Of a DNA stretch of 61,410 bases, positions 35,991 through 45,703 are shown one piece after another. The notes under the pieces are model-generated. The model was given only the letters and a program-made list of their open reading frames with translations. It made no database searches and was not told where the DNA came from. The DNA is from Solimicrobium sp040544425. GTDB lineage: Bacteria; Pseudomonadota; Gammaproteobacteria; Burkholderiales; Burkholderiaceae_D. The first letter of the stretch is position 1, and each line of letters begins with the position of its first letter. The DNA lies in NCBI GenBank assembly GCA_040544425.1, contig JBEONO010000022.1, positions 1 through 61,410 of the forward strand, in the 5' to 3' direction. The position numbers and the translations under genes were made by a program.

Positions 35991-37226
35991 TCAGGCGCCC
36001 GCAAATTTGGCCAAGGCTCTGCGCAGTCGCGCTGTCGCTTCCTGAATTTGTTCATCGGTGACGATCAGTGCCGGCGCAAAACGCAGCACATCCGGACCGG
36101 CGATCAACAACATCAAGCCTTCTTCTTCGGCGGCTTTGGTGATTTCTTTGGCGCGGCCTTTGTATGCCTCAGTCAGTTGCACGCCCAGCAGCAAACCGCT
36201 GCCGCGCACTTCAGCCATGATCGCCGGATATTCCTCGGCCAAACCCTGCAATGCCAGGATCAGAGTTTTCGAGGCATGTTTAACGCGCTGTAAAAAGCTC
36301 GGGACATTAATGGTGTGCAGGACGGTTAATGCGACCGAGGCAGCGAGCGGGTTTCCGCCGTATGTGGTGCCATGCGTGCCGACTGAAAAGGCCGCCGCTA
36401 TTTTATTGGTGGTTAACATCGCGCCGATCGGGTACCCATTGCCCAATGCCTTGGCACTGGTCAGGATGTCCGGCGTCACGCCGTAGCCCATGTACGCAAA
36501 CAACTGCCCGGTCCGGCCCATGCCGCACTGTACTTCATCAAATATCAGCAACGCGCCATGCTTGTCGCACAGTTCGCGCAGGGCTTGCAAATACTCAGTC
36601 CTGGCGGGCATCACGCCGCCCTCGCCCTGGACGGGCTCAACCATCACGGCACACACTTCATCATTGATTGCCGCACGTGCTGCTTCGATATCGTTGAACG
36701 CAATATGGGTCAGTTCGGCCGGCAATGGACCAAAACCTTCGGTGTATTTTGGTTGTCCACCCACTGAGACGGTAAACAAGGTGCGGCCGTGGAAGGAATT
36801 GACACAGGAGATAATCCGGCTCTTGTGCTCGTGACCGTTTTTGCTGGCATATTTACGCGCCAGTTTTAACGCCGCCTCATTGGCTTCAGCACCGGAGTTG
36901 CAAAAAAAGGCCCGGTCGGCAAAGGTGGCGGCGACTAATGAACGTGCCAGTTCCAGCACCGGTTGATTGGTGTAGCCATTGCCAACGTGCCAGAGCTTTT
37001 CAGCCTGTTGCTGCAAGGTGTGCACGACGTCAGGATGACAATGTCCCAGACTGGTGACGGCGATACCGGCAGTAAAATCCAGATACTGTCGTCCATCCTG
37101 ATCCCACAGATCCAGACCTTTGGCGCGCACCGGAACTAAGTTCGATGGCGCATAGGTAGGAACCATGACTTCATCAAACGTGCTTCTGGAAACGGGGGAG
37201 GTGGGTGTGGATTGCGTGGTCATCAT
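35991..37226 (-). CDS. astC: Succinylornithine/acetylornithine aminotransferase AstC
   Basis: Class-III PLP aminotransferase of 411 aa; converts N2-succinylornithine to the 5-semialdehyde with 2-oxoglutarate as acceptor (third step). The PLP lysine is in LTSAKALGNGYPIGAM, and IFDEVQCGMGRTG and the NSGAEANEAALK phosphate-binding segment are clear. It is the first gene of the ast operon; GAAGG lies just before two in-frame ATGs at 37226 and 37223. The 145-nt gap upstream should hold the operon promoter. ArgD-like biosynthetic use is possible, but its operon position supports the catabolic role. Confidence 0.95.
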   Translation of the reverse strand: MMTTQSTPTSPVSRSTFDEVMVPTYAPSNLVPVRAKGLDLWDQDGRQYLDFTAGIAVTSLGHCHPDVVHTLQQQAEKLWHVGNGYTNQPVLELARSLVAATFADRAFFCNSGAEANEAALKLARKYASKNGHEHKSRIISCVNSFHGRTLFTVSVGGQPKYTEGFGPLPAELTHIAFNDIEAARAAINDEVCAVMVEPVQGEGGVMPARTEYLQALRELCDKHGALLIFDEVQCGMGRTGQLFAYMGYGVTPDILTSAKALGNGYPIGAMLTTNKIAAAFSVGTHGTTYGGNPLAASVALTVLHTINVPSFLQRVKHASKTLILALQGLAEEYPAIMAEVRGSGLLLGVQLTEAYKGRAKEITKAAEEEGLMLLIAGPDVLRFAPALIVTDEQIQEATARLRRALAKFAGA

Positions 37227-37371
37227 CAGCCTTCAGAGTTAATTCGGATATCGGGATTGTACGCAGCGCAGGAATCAAATTCTTTTAAAACTGCGACACA
37301 AATTTACATAAACCTCGATACTAAATCAAAAATGCAAAACTGACATTACTTTGTAACAATAACTTCGTCGC

Positions 37372-37935
37372 TCATTTATTTTTACGCGTCAGCCAGTCCG
37401 TGGACAATAAGCCGTAAAACGCGGTATCGGCCTTCACGCCATTGAGTATCCAGCGTTCCCGCAATAAGCCTTCGCATTGAAAGCCGAGACGTTCCAGGGC
37501 TTTTCTGGAAGACAGGTTTTGCGGATCAACATCAGCTTCGACCCGATTCAGGTCCAGTGTGGTGAAAGCGTATTGCAGCAGATCGAGCAAGGCTTCTCGC
37601 ATATAACCCTGCCCCCACATAGTCGGTCGCAAATCATAGCCAATTTCCGCGCGCCGACACTGGGCGTCAAAGTTAAACAGGCCACAGGTTCCGATCAACT
37701 CATCGTTGTCCAACCGGACCATTCCAATCCTTAAGTACAGGTCATCGCGCATTGCCTGTCGATCTTTGGCAATCAGCGCCCCCGCTGATTCGACTGTAAC
37801 CAACGGAATATTTCCCGTATAGCGGTTGACGTCTTCATTTGACCGCAAGGCAAACATGGCGAGCTCATCAGTTGGCTCTAATGGGCGCAGCAAGAGACGC
37901 TCGGTACTGATTGTGACTGAACTGAAATTTGGCAT
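37372..37935 (-). CDS. GNAT-family N-acetyltransferase (RimJ/RimL-like)
   Basis: 187-aa GNAT protein of the Acetyltransf_3 (RimJ/RimL) type: start TERLLLRPLEPTDELAM, then the acetyl-CoA-binding core around GQGYMREALLDLLQYAF and the C-terminal PQNLSSRKALERLGFQCEG. Such proteins acetylate protein N-termini or small amines; the substrate is unknown. It is 13 nt downstream of the periplasmic binding protein gene and likely co-transcribed with it. Confidence 0.87.
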   Translation of the reverse strand: MPNFSSVTISTERLLLRPLEPTDELAMFALRSNEDVNRYTGNIPLVTVESAGALIAKDRQAMRDDLYLRIGMVRLDNDELIGTCGLFNFDAQCRRAEIGYDLRPTMWGQGYMREALLDLLQYAFTTLDLNRVEADVDPQNLSSRKALERLGFQCEGLLRERWILNGVKADTAFYGLLSTDWLTRKNK

Positions 37936-37948
37936 GTGAATGAAATGA

Positions 37949-38749
37949 CTAATGTGATTTTTCGGGAGGGGGAATCAATGGAATCTGATAGCGTTGGCGT
38001 AAAGCCTGCAATTTCCCGGATGCCTCAAGCTGCTGCATGCCGGAACTCAGTGCCCTGATCCACCCTTGGCTATGTTTGTCCTTTTTGCTGAATCCTATTA
38101 CGACCGCAATCGGATTTTCCAGACAGCCGACTTGTTTGATTCTATTTTCGACATTGATCTTGCGAGCCAGGAAGTGAATGACGGCTTCATCTTCGACCAG
38201 CGCAGCAAATCTTGTCGCCAGCAATTTTTTAAGATTGTTTATTCCCGCGTATTCACCGTAGGCCAGGTCAACACGTCCATTCTTGCGCCTGTTCTGTTCT
38301 ACGTACGCGTCAAATGCGCCATCGTCATAGTTGTAATCGGGGATGACACCAACGGTGATTTGCTCAAGGGACTTCAAGCCATGATACGTCCAGGACTGAT
38401 CATTAAGGGTATAAAAACAGGAGCGGGCATAGAACATGGGACGACTCATACTCAGCCGACTGTCGCCAGGCGGTGAGAACACGCCCTGAATATAGCCGTC
38501 GACGGTTTGATCAATGGCGCGGGTAAACGGAACCAGAACCGGTTCAATCTGGAAGCCGCTCAGCTGCATCGCCTGTGCCGTGGCTTCAACCAGAAATCCG
38601 CCAGTAATGCGGCCATTGTCCACGCACACATAGGGACACCAGTCGTCGGATGCCAATTTGATGATCGATTGGGAATACGAGCGCGTATTACCCAATATGA
38701 ATTGGATCACTATCACCAACAGTATTTTTTGAATTATTTTTGGGCACAT
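37949..38749 (-). CDS. Periplasmic solute-binding protein (amino-acid type, SBP family 3)
   Basis: 266 aa from the ATG at 38749, which starts a signal peptide (hydrophobic stretch LLVIVIQFIL, cleavage near residue 25). The mature part follows the PBP2/SBP_bac_3 pattern: W/YxPY after the first strand (DDWCPYVCVDNGRITGGF), then PFTRAIDQTVDGYIQGVF. The frame is open further upstream but gives no signal peptide. There is no permease or ATPase gene next to it; it may be an orphan binding protein or a sensor-type polar-amino-acid binder. Confidence 0.82.
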   Translation of the reverse strand: MCPKIIQKILLVIVIQFILGNTRSYSQSIIKLASDDWCPYVCVDNGRITGGFLVEATAQAMQLSGFQIEPVLVPFTRAIDQTVDGYIQGVFSPPGDSRLSMSRPMFYARSCFYTLNDQSWTYHGLKSLEQITVGVIPDYNYDDGAFDAYVEQNRRKNGRVDLAYGEYAGINNLKKLLATRFAALVEDEAVIHFLARKINVENRIKQVGCLENPIAVVIGFSKKDKHSQGWIRALSSGMQQLEASGKLQALRQRYQIPLIPPPEKSH

Positions 38750-38893
38750 AGTGAGAATGCGATAATTTCCGACTATCTTAATCTCTAAACACCTGCGCGT
38801 AGCAATACTTTGCATGAATATTGAAATTATTTAGCCGGAAATCTGCGTTTTACTCAAAAATATCAATGCCTGATTCAGGGAATAACCCGACAG

Positions 38894-40792
38894 CTATTCC
38901 TTGCTGCGCGCCTCAATCGTTTCCCATTGTTCCAGCGTGGTCAATAACAGTTCATCAATTTCAGCATAGCGACGATTTAATTGAGTGGCTTCCTCTGGTT
39001 GAGTCTTGTACAAATTGGCATCTTGCAGTCTGACCGTGATCGCCTGCTGTTCCGCTTCCAGCTTGGCTATTTTTTTGGGCAGCTCTTCCAGTTCGCGCTG
39101 TTCCTTATAGCTCAGCTTTCTTGATTTGATATCGCTCTTGGGCTCTGCTTTCGCTGCAGGTTTAGCTGCTGACTTACCGGATTTTTTTGCGATCTCGCTA
39201 TTTGCGTAGCGCTCCCAATCACTGAAGCCGCCGATGAATTCACCCCATTGCCCATTGCCTTCTGAAACGATCACCTGAGTCACAACGTTATCGAGGAACG
39301 CACGATCATGGCTGACCAAAAATACCGTGCCAGTATAGTTCTCAAGCAGCTCTTCGAGTAATTCGAGCGTGTCGATGTCCAGGTCATTGGTCGGCTCATC
39401 GAGTACCAGGGCATTGGCTGGCTTGGCGAATAATCGGGCTAACAGCAGACGATTGCGCTCTCCGCCCGACAATGACTTTACGGGTGATCTGGCGCGCTCT
39501 GGTGCAAACAGGAAATCGTTCAGGTAGGTCATGACATGCTTTTTCTGACCGTTGATCTCCACCCAATCAGAACCCGGCGCGATGGTCTCAGCCAGACTGG
39601 CCTCTTCATCTAACTGGGCGCGCATCTGATCAAAGTACGCTACCTGCAATTTACTGCCTTGCTTGATGGTTCCCGAATCGGGTTGCTCTTCACCCAAAAT
39701 CATTTTCAGCAAGGTGGTTTTTCCTGCGCCATTGGCACCGATCAAGCCAACTTTGTCACCACGCAGGATGGTGGCACTGAAGTCGTTGACGATGCACTTG
39801 CTGCCATAACTCTTGCTGACATTTTCCAGCTCGGCGACGATTTTTCCTGATCGTTCTCCGGCCGATACATCGAGCTTGACCTGGCCTTGCTGGTCACGTC
39901 GTGCCGTACGCTGGCGGCGCAAATCTTCCAGTCGACGCACCCTTCCCTCGTCGCGGGTACGGCGTGCCTGCACACCTTTTCTGATCCAGACTTCTTCTTG
40001 CGCTAAAAATTTATCGAACTTGGCATTCTCGACCACTTCGTTTTCCAGCAGTTCAGCCTTGCGTGTCTGGTAAGTCGTGAAATTGCCGGGGAAAGACAGA
40101 ATCTTGCCGCGATCCAGTTCAATGATGCGGGTGCACACATTGTCGAGAAAACTGCGATCATGGGTAATCAGCAGCACGCTGCCTTTGAAATCCTTGAGCA
40201 GATTTTCCAACCAGAGAATCGACGCATAGTCCAAATGGTTGGTTGGTTCATCTAGCAGCAAGACATCCGGTGCACTGACCAGAGCAACCGCCAATGCCAC
40301 GCGTTTTTTCATTCCGCCGGACAGACTGCCGATCAAGGCGTCTTTTTGCAGATTCAACCGGTCCAGGGTCGCTTCGACCTTGCTGTTCAATCCCCAGGCG
40401 TCGGCCGCATCCAGTTTTAATTGGATGTCATGCATGCGCTCCATCAGCGCGTCATCATTGTCGCCACCGAACTGTCCACTGATTTCTTCATATTCCTTCA
40501 GCAATCCAGGCAACTCACCGAGACCTTCCGCAACGGCATCAAATACTTTCTGGGTCGGCTCAAACAGGGGTTCTTGCGGCACGTATGCGATGCGCAGGTT
40601 TTGCTGCATCACGAGCAGACCATCATCCAATCTGGATTGACCGGCGATGACTTTAAGTAGTGAGGACTTACCAGTCCCGTTACGGCCGATCAAACCGACC
40701 CGTTCGCCGGTTTCGATGGAAAATTCACTGTGATCGAGGAGTGCCACGTGGCCAAATGCCAGTTGCGCGTTGGAAAGAGAGATAACTGCCAT
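38894..40792 (-). CDS. uup: ABC-F family ATPase Uup
   Basis: Cytoplasmic ABC-F protein with two ATPase domains and no membrane segment. From the ATG at 40792 it has 632 aa. Walker A 1 is GRNGTGKS (36-43), with LSGGMKKRVALA and LLDEPTNHLD; the second domain has GANGAGKT, LSGGERNRLLLA and LVLDEPTNDLD. A Lys/Ala-rich linker and a C-terminal coiled coil (last about 80 residues) identify it as Uup rather than EttA or YheS. Uup proteins act on ribosomes and influence precise transposon excision and replication intermediates. It is monocistronic. Confidence 0.93.
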   Translation of the reverse strand: MAVISLSNAQLAFGHVALLDHSEFSIETGERVGLIGRNGTGKSSLLKVIAGQSRLDDGLLVMQQNLRIAYVPQEPLFEPTQKVFDAVAEGLGELPGLLKEYEEISGQFGGDNDDALMERMHDIQLKLDAADAWGLNSKVEATLDRLNLQKDALIGSLSGGMKKRVALAVALVSAPDVLLLDEPTNHLDYASILWLENLLKDFKGSVLLITHDRSFLDNVCTRIIELDRGKILSFPGNFTTYQTRKAELLENEVVENAKFDKFLAQEEVWIRKGVQARRTRDEGRVRRLEDLRRQRTARRDQQGQVKLDVSAGERSGKIVAELENVSKSYGSKCIVNDFSATILRGDKVGLIGANGAGKTTLLKMILGEEQPDSGTIKQGSKLQVAYFDQMRAQLDEEASLAETIAPGSDWVEINGQKKHVMTYLNDFLFAPERARSPVKSLSGGERNRLLLARLFAKPANALVLDEPTNDLDIDTLELLEELLENYTGTVFLVSHDRAFLDNVVTQVIVSEGNGQWGEFIGGFSDWERYANSEIAKKSGKSAAKPAAKAEPKSDIKSRKLSYKEQRELEELPKKIAKLEAEQQAITVRLQDANLYKTQPEEATQLNRRYAEIDELLLTTLEQWETIEARSKE

Positions 40793-41000
40793 AACATTCG
40801 GCCCGGAGGGCGCATCCAATACAAATATAAAGGCAGCATTGTACCGCTATCCCTATCTGGAATTATGAAATCACTGCAATCAAAGTCCACAAAGAAACTG
40901 TTGTAATTGCTTTTTTAACTAGTTAAAATTAAATGTTTTACTTTTACATAACAATGTTAGCCGCGGCCTGTCACAAGCCAACCATACAAGGAAATTCATC

Positions 41001-42146
41001 ATGAAAAAAATTGCAGCAACTGCCAGCTTCATCACTTATTTTTTTACACTGCCAGCTCTGGCTGCCCAGGAAATCATCGTCAAAATCGGTCATGTGGCCT
41101 CGATTACTGGCCCAGTCGCCCATCTGGGTAAAGATAATGAAAACGGTGCACGGCTGGCGATTGAAGAACTCAATGCAAAAGGCGGCGTGATCAATGGCCA
41201 AAAAGTGAAATTTGTTCTAGTGCCCGAAGATGATGGCGCTGATCCAAAACAAGGGGCAACAGTCGCACAGAAATTGGTGGACGCGAAAGTGAATGGCGTC
41301 GTTGGCCATCTGACTTCGGGCACATCAATACCGGCAGCAAAAATATACAGCTTGGCCGGGATCCCGCAAATCGCTCCCTCGGTCACGGCAATCAGTTTTA
41401 CCGGAATGGGGTATAAATCTACTTTCCGAATCATTGCCAATGATGCTTTTCTGGGCGGTACGCTGGGCGGGTATGCAGTGAAAAATCTGAACGCCAAAAC
41501 AATCGCGGTCATCGATGATCGCACGGCGTTTGGCCAGGGTCTGGCCGACCAGTTTATCAAGGGCGCCAAGGCTGCCAACCCAGGCATCAAAATGGCGCAA
41601 CGCCAATATACCAATGACAGGGCAACTGACTTTAACGCCATCTTGACGCAGATTAAGGCGTCCAAACCAGATGTTGTTTTCTTTGGTGGCATGGATGCAG
41701 TTGCAGGCCCTATGTTGCGCCAGATGAAAGCGCTTGGCATCACCAGCAAATTAATGGCGGGTGATGGGGTATGCAGCGAAAAACTGGTTGATCTGGCGGG
41801 CGATGCTCTGGGCAATAATCAAGTGTATTGCGCTATTGCCGGTGGCGTGTTGGAGGCCAATAAAAAAGCCAGTGAAGAATTTCAGAAAAATTATCAAAAG
41901 CGCTTCGGCACCGTGGTGCAGATCTATGCGCCCTATGCTTACGATGCAGTCATGACACTCGCCGACGCAATGCAACAGGCCAATTCAGCCAACCCGGATG
42001 TCTATTTGCCTTACCTGCAAAAAATCCATCACAAGGGCATCATGGGTGACATCGCGTTTGATGCCAAAGGCGATATCAAGGACGGCGTGCTGTCGCTATA
42101 CACCTATCAAAACGGGAAACGGACTTTGATCAATGTGTTGCAATAA
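41001..42146 (+). CDS. Branched-chain amino-acid type ABC transporter binding protein
   Basis: Periplasmic type-I binding protein of the LivJ/LivK group (381 aa). Residues 1-21 are a signal peptide ending LAA. The mature start VKIGHVASITGPVAHLGKDNENGARLAIEELNAKGG (abbreviated landmark: GPVAHLGKD) and VVGHLTSGTSIPAA are typical. AAGGAAA precedes the ATG. No permease or ATPase genes are adjacent, so the partner transporter must be elsewhere. The 181-nt gap to uup holds the divergent promoters. Confidence 0.92.
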   Translation: MKKIAATASFITYFFTLPALAAQEIIVKIGHVASITGPVAHLGKDNENGARLAIEELNAKGGVINGQKVKFVLVPEDDGADPKQGATVAQKLVDAKVNGVVGHLTSGTSIPAAKIYSLAGIPQIAPSVTAISFTGMGYKSTFRIIANDAFLGGTLGGYAVKNLNAKTIAVIDDRTAFGQGLADQFIKGAKAANPGIKMAQRQYTNDRATDFNAILTQIKASKPDVVFFGGMDAVAGPMLRQMKALGITSKLMAGDGVCSEKLVDLAGDALGNNQVYCAIAGGVLEANKKASEEFQKNYQKRFGTVVQIYAPYAYDAVMTLADAMQQANSANPDVYLPYLQKIHHKGIMGDIAFDAKGDIKDGVLSLYTYQNGKRTLINVLQ

Positions 42147-42190
42147 ATCAGATTACATCTGATATTTCAACTTAATCCCGATCAATTGTT

Positions 42191-42265
42191 TGGTGTGACC
42201 AACAGGAATCGAACCTGTATCTAATTCTTAGGAGGAACTTGATCTATCCGTTGATCTATGGTCAC
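42191..42265 (-). tRNA. tRNA-Arg (anticodon CCU)
   Basis: On the minus strand the full cloverleaf folds: acceptor GTGACCA/TGGTCAC, D stem GATC/GATC, anticodon stem AGTTC/GAATT with loop CTCCTAA (anticodon CCU, reading AGG), T stem ACAGG/CCTGT with loop TTCGATT, discriminator A and an encoded CCA. The 75-nt length is normal. It lies about 140 nt downstream of hppA on the same strand and tail to tail with the binding-protein gene. Confidence 0.96.
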
Positions 42266-42353
42266 ACTCGACAGCAAACACGGTTTGCGTATTTGGGTGA
42301 GCGCTATTTTACATGGTTGCGCCGCCAAGGAGAAGGCGCGAGTGATGAAGCAC

Positions 42354-42385
42354 AAAAAAACAAACCAGCATGAGCTGGCTTGTTT
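42354..42385 (-). terminator. Terminator after hppA
   Basis: AAACAAACCAGC (42358-42369) pairs with GCTGGCTTGTTT (42374-42385) with one A-C mismatch and a 4-nt loop. On the minus strand it is followed by a run of T (A run 42354-42360). It separates hppA from the tRNA. Confidence 0.85.
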
Positions 42386-42403
42386 GGGACGGCGAATATT
42401 CAA

Positions 42404-44575
42404 TTACTGTTTGGATGGCTCTGCCGGAGCGGGCGATACGGCTGGCACTTCTGCCGCAGGAAGATCTGGCGTCATTTTCATTTCTTCCGCATGTTTCACG
42501 GCAGCTGGCACAAATTGCACATGTGCCGGCACCATTTTTTCCATCGGCAATAGCGGCACCAGCAATAACGCGACGATATTAATAATCTTAATCAATGGAT
42601 TGATTGCAGGCCCTGCCGTGTCTTTATACGGATCACCAACCGTATCGCCAGTCACCGCTGCTTTATGTGCTTCGGACCCTTTGCCGCCGAAGTGACCGTC
42701 TTCGATGTATTTTTTGGCGTTATCCCAGGCGCCGCCCCCGGTAGTCATGGAAATGGCCACGAACAATCCGGTTACGATGGTGCCCATGAGCAGACCGCCC
42801 AGTGCCGCTGGACCAAGAATCAATCCAACCAGCACAGGAACAACGACGGGCAGTAACGAAGGAATAATCATTTCCTTGATGGCCGAGCTGGTCAACATAT
42901 CTACGGCTTTGTCATATTCCGGCTTGCCGCTGCCGTCCATAATTCCTTTGATTTCCTTGAACTGGCGCCGCACTTCAACCACGACGGCGCCAGCAGCACG
43001 CCCTACTGCTTCCATCGCCAAAGCACCGAACAAATAAGGAATCAGGCCACCGATAAACAAGCCGACAATCACATTCGGATTCGACAGATCGAACGTCACG
43101 CTTTGACCTACAGAATCCAGCGCATGGGTGTAATCGGCAAATAACACCAGGGAAGCCAATCCGGCAGAGCCGATTGCATACCCTTTGGTCACCGCCTTGG
43201 TGGTATTGCCAACCGCATCGAGCGGATCGGTTACCGCGCGCACCGACTCAGGCATTTCCGACATCTCGGCGATGCCACCGGCATTATCGGTAATTGGACC
43301 GTAAGCGTCGAGGGCCACAATAATGCCTGCCATCGACAACATCGAAGTCGCGGCAATCGCAATACCATATAACCCGGCCAAGTGATAGGAAACCAGAATC
43401 GCGACACACACGGCCAATACCGGATAGGCAGTCGATTTCATCGATACGCCCAGACCGGCGATGATATTGGTACCGTGGCCGGTGGTCGAGGCTTCTGCGA
43501 TGTGACGTACCGGATGAAAATCCGTGCCGGTGTAGTATTCGGTGATGTAGACCATCAAACCAGTCAGCACGATACCTACGATGGTGGACAAAAACAGCGG
43601 CATGAATTGATCTTCGGGCACGACCATTTTCGTGACCACACCAAAGCCGATCAATGACAGCCCGGCCGCCCACCACAAACCGGTGTACAGGGCCGACATG
43701 ATTTTCTTGCCCGGCTTGGCTTTCACCATTGAGCAGCCAACGATGGAGGCGATGATGGAAACAGCGCCCAGTAAAAGTGGATACAGTGCCGCTTCAGTAC
43801 TCATGGTCGGCATCAGCAACGCACCCAGCAGCATCGTCGCGATCAGGGTTACCACATAGGTCTCAAACAGATCAGCTGCCATACCGGCGCAATCGCCTAC
43901 GTTGTCACCAACGTTATCGGCAATTACGGCAGGATTGCGCGGATCGTCTTCGGGAATACCGGCTTCAACTTTTCCCACCAGATCAGCACCGACATCGGCA
44001 CCTTTAGTGAAAATACCACCGCCCAGACGCGCGAAAATCGAAATGAGAGATGCGCCAAATGCCAGGCCGATCATGGGTTTTAACATATCGTGTTGAGTGA
44101 CTGTTGTGCCTGCCGGGACCTGTTGCATCAACATCCAGTAAAACAGTGTCACACCAAGCAGACCCAGACCAACAACCAACATCCCGGTAATGGCGCCGCC
44201 TTTGAACGCCACATCCAGCGCTGGATTGACGCCTTTTGTGGCTGCCTGAGCTGTTCGCACGTTGGCGCGCACTGAAACGTTCATACCGATAAATCCACAT
44301 GCTCCGGATAACACAGCCCCGATCAAAAATCCGAAGGCGGTGAGCTTGCCCAATCCGGGCACTACGGCAATGACAACAAACAAAATAACGCCAACTATTG
44401 CAATAGTTCGATACTGACGCGCCAGATACGCTGCCGCTCCCTGCTGAATCGCCGCCGCAATGTCCTGCATGCGCTGATTGCCTGCATCTTGTTTTAATAT
44501 CCAAGCACGCGACACCAAACCGTACAAAACCGCCAGTACGCCACAACCGATTACGAACCACAAGCCTGTTACCAT
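42404..44575 (-). CDS. hppA: K+-independent membrane-bound proton pyrophosphatase
   Basis: Integral membrane H+-translocating inorganic pyrophosphatase (723 aa, about 16 membrane segments). The PPi-binding loop GGGIFTKGADVGADLVGKVE and the following DDPRNPAVIADNVGDNVGDCAGM are intact. The subclass marker is GNTTKAVTKG: Lys at the position that is Ala in K+-dependent enzymes indicates the K+-independent form. It uses PPi to energise the membrane. The C-terminus carries an Ala/Pro-rich extension. The gene is monocistronic with its own terminator; adk follows upstream on the same strand after a separate terminator. Confidence 0.95.
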   Translation of the reverse strand: MVTGLWFVIGCGVLAVLYGLVSRAWILKQDAGNQRMQDIAAAIQQGAAAYLARQYRTIAIVGVILFVVIAVVPGLGKLTAFGFLIGAVLSGACGFIGMNVSVRANVRTAQAATKGVNPALDVAFKGGAITGMLVVGLGLLGVTLFYWMLMQQVPAGTTVTQHDMLKPMIGLAFGASLISIFARLGGGIFTKGADVGADLVGKVEAGIPEDDPRNPAVIADNVGDNVGDCAGMAADLFETYVVTLIATMLLGALLMPTMSTEAALYPLLLGAVSIIASIVGCSMVKAKPGKKIMSALYTGLWWAAGLSLIGFGVVTKMVVPEDQFMPLFLSTIVGIVLTGLMVYITEYYTGTDFHPVRHIAEASTTGHGTNIIAGLGVSMKSTAYPVLAVCVAILVSYHLAGLYGIAIAATSMLSMAGIIVALDAYGPITDNAGGIAEMSEMPESVRAVTDPLDAVGNTTKAVTKGYAIGSAGLASLVLFADYTHALDSVGQSVTFDLSNPNVIVGLFIGGLIPYLFGALAMEAVGRAAGAVVVEVRRQFKEIKGIMDGSGKPEYDKAVDMLTSSAIKEMIIPSLLPVVVPVLVGLILGPAALGGLLMGTIVTGLFVAISMTTGGGAWDNAKKYIEDGHFGGKGSEAHKAAVTGDTVGDPYKDTAGPAINPLIKIINIVALLLVPLLPMEKMVPAHVQFVPAAVKHAEEMKMTPDLPAAEVPAVSPAPAEPSKQ

Positions 44576-44745
44576 TGCGAATCTCCTTTTTATTATAAAA
44601 AAAACGATGATTTCTCAGCCAACAAACATTTGCAATTTATACTGCCTTAATGAATTTCCGTAATTTACGCCGCAATTTACTTATTTCTCTCCGTATTTCT
44701 CTGACTGGCAAAACAAAAAACAACAAAAAACTACATTGAAGAGAC

Positions 44746-44772
44746 GAAAAAAAGCGGACTTCATGTCCGCTT
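44746..44772 (-). terminator. Terminator after adk
   Basis: AAGCGGAC (44752-44759) and GTCCGCTT (44765-44772) form a perfect 8-bp stem with a 5-nt loop. On the minus strand a T run follows (A run 44746-44753). Confidence 0.92.
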
Positions 44773-44777
44773 CAGTA

Positions 44778-45434
44778 TTAACTTTCCAATGCTTGGAATG
44801 CTTTGTCCCGGATTGATTCGACTGTGCCAACTCCATCGATCTTGCGATATTTCGGGGCACCGGGCCGACCTGATTTTGCCCAATCCCCATAATAGCCAAT
44901 CAAAACTTCAGTTTGACTGTGGTAGACCGAGAGACGTTTGGTGACAGTTTCTTCTTTGTCGTCGTCGCGCTGGATCAAGTCTTCGCCGGTCTCGTCGTCT
45001 TTGCCGACAACTTTGGGCGGATTGAATTTAACGTGATAAGTGCGCCCTGAAGTCGGGTGCACGCGACGGCCGCTCATGCGTTCGACGATTGCGCTGTCAG
45101 GTACAGCGATTTCCAGCACATAGTCGATCATCACGCCAGCATCCTTCATAGCGTCTGCCTGAGGAGTGGTACGTGGAAAGCCGTCAAACAGATAACCATT
45201 GGCGCAATCGTTTTGCTTTAATCTGTCTTTAACCAGACCGATGATGATATCGTCTGAAACCAGTCCACCTGCATCCATGACTTTCTTGGCTTCCAAACCC
45301 AATGGGGTACCTGCTTTGACTGCTGCGCGCAACATGTCACCGGTAGATATTTGAGGGATGCCGTATTTTTCTTTGATGTAGTTTGCCTGCGTGCCTTTAC
45401 CTGCTCCAGGCGGGCCTAACAAAATTAGACGCAT
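44778..45434 (-). CDS. adk: Adenylate kinase
   Basis: AMP + ATP to 2 ADP. The P-loop GPPGAGKGTQ is at residues 7-16, followed by the AMP-binding segment STGDMLRAAV and FDGFPRT. The long-type LID (about 122-160) is present without zinc cysteines. Length is 218 aa. It follows kdsB in a Burkholderiales-typical order but is separated from it by 269 nt with no other gene or structure that I can see, so it likely has its own promoter. Confidence 0.97.
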   Translation of the reverse strand: MRLILLGPPGAGKGTQANYIKEKYGIPQISTGDMLRAAVKAGTPLGLEAKKVMDAGGLVSDDIIIGLVKDRLKQNDCANGYLFDGFPRTTPQADAMKDAGVMIDYVLEIAVPDSAIVERMSGRRVHPTSGRTYHVKFNPPKVVGKDDETGEDLIQRDDDKEETVTKRLSVYHSQTEVLIGYYGDWAKSGRPGAPKYRKIDGVGTVESIRDKAFQALES

Positions 45435-45703
45435 AATTCTTTTCCTAAAAGAGTTTTAAATAGTTTGGATCTTGTTTGTATTTTTAGATAAATTATCTTG
45501 CCGCGTGAAGGCCATTTTATTTTTATCGCGCTCCACGCCTCAAAACTTAACACAAAAAGTCGGTAAAAAATTACTTATTGTGCCAAGTGCAATTGACTAT
45601 CAATGAAACTTAGTTGGCCAATACCAGGCGATGATGCATCAGCGATTCGAAATTAACCTTTTTTCAAGTCGATTGCAAGTTCATTGATACCGCCATAGTC
45701 AAA

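Noticed and set aside
38870..38882. Small palindrome after uup as terminator
   Set aside because: The stem is only about 5 bp and the T run is interrupted and distant.
42191..42265. tRNA-Arg as integration site of a genomic island
   Set aside because: No integrase gene or duplicated tRNA 3' end was seen nearby; the neighbours are housekeeping genes.
42258..42695. Plus-strand frame running over the tRNA, the hppA terminator and the hppA 3' end
   Set aside because: It crosses a certain tRNA and a terminator and is antisense to hppA; no ribosome binding site.
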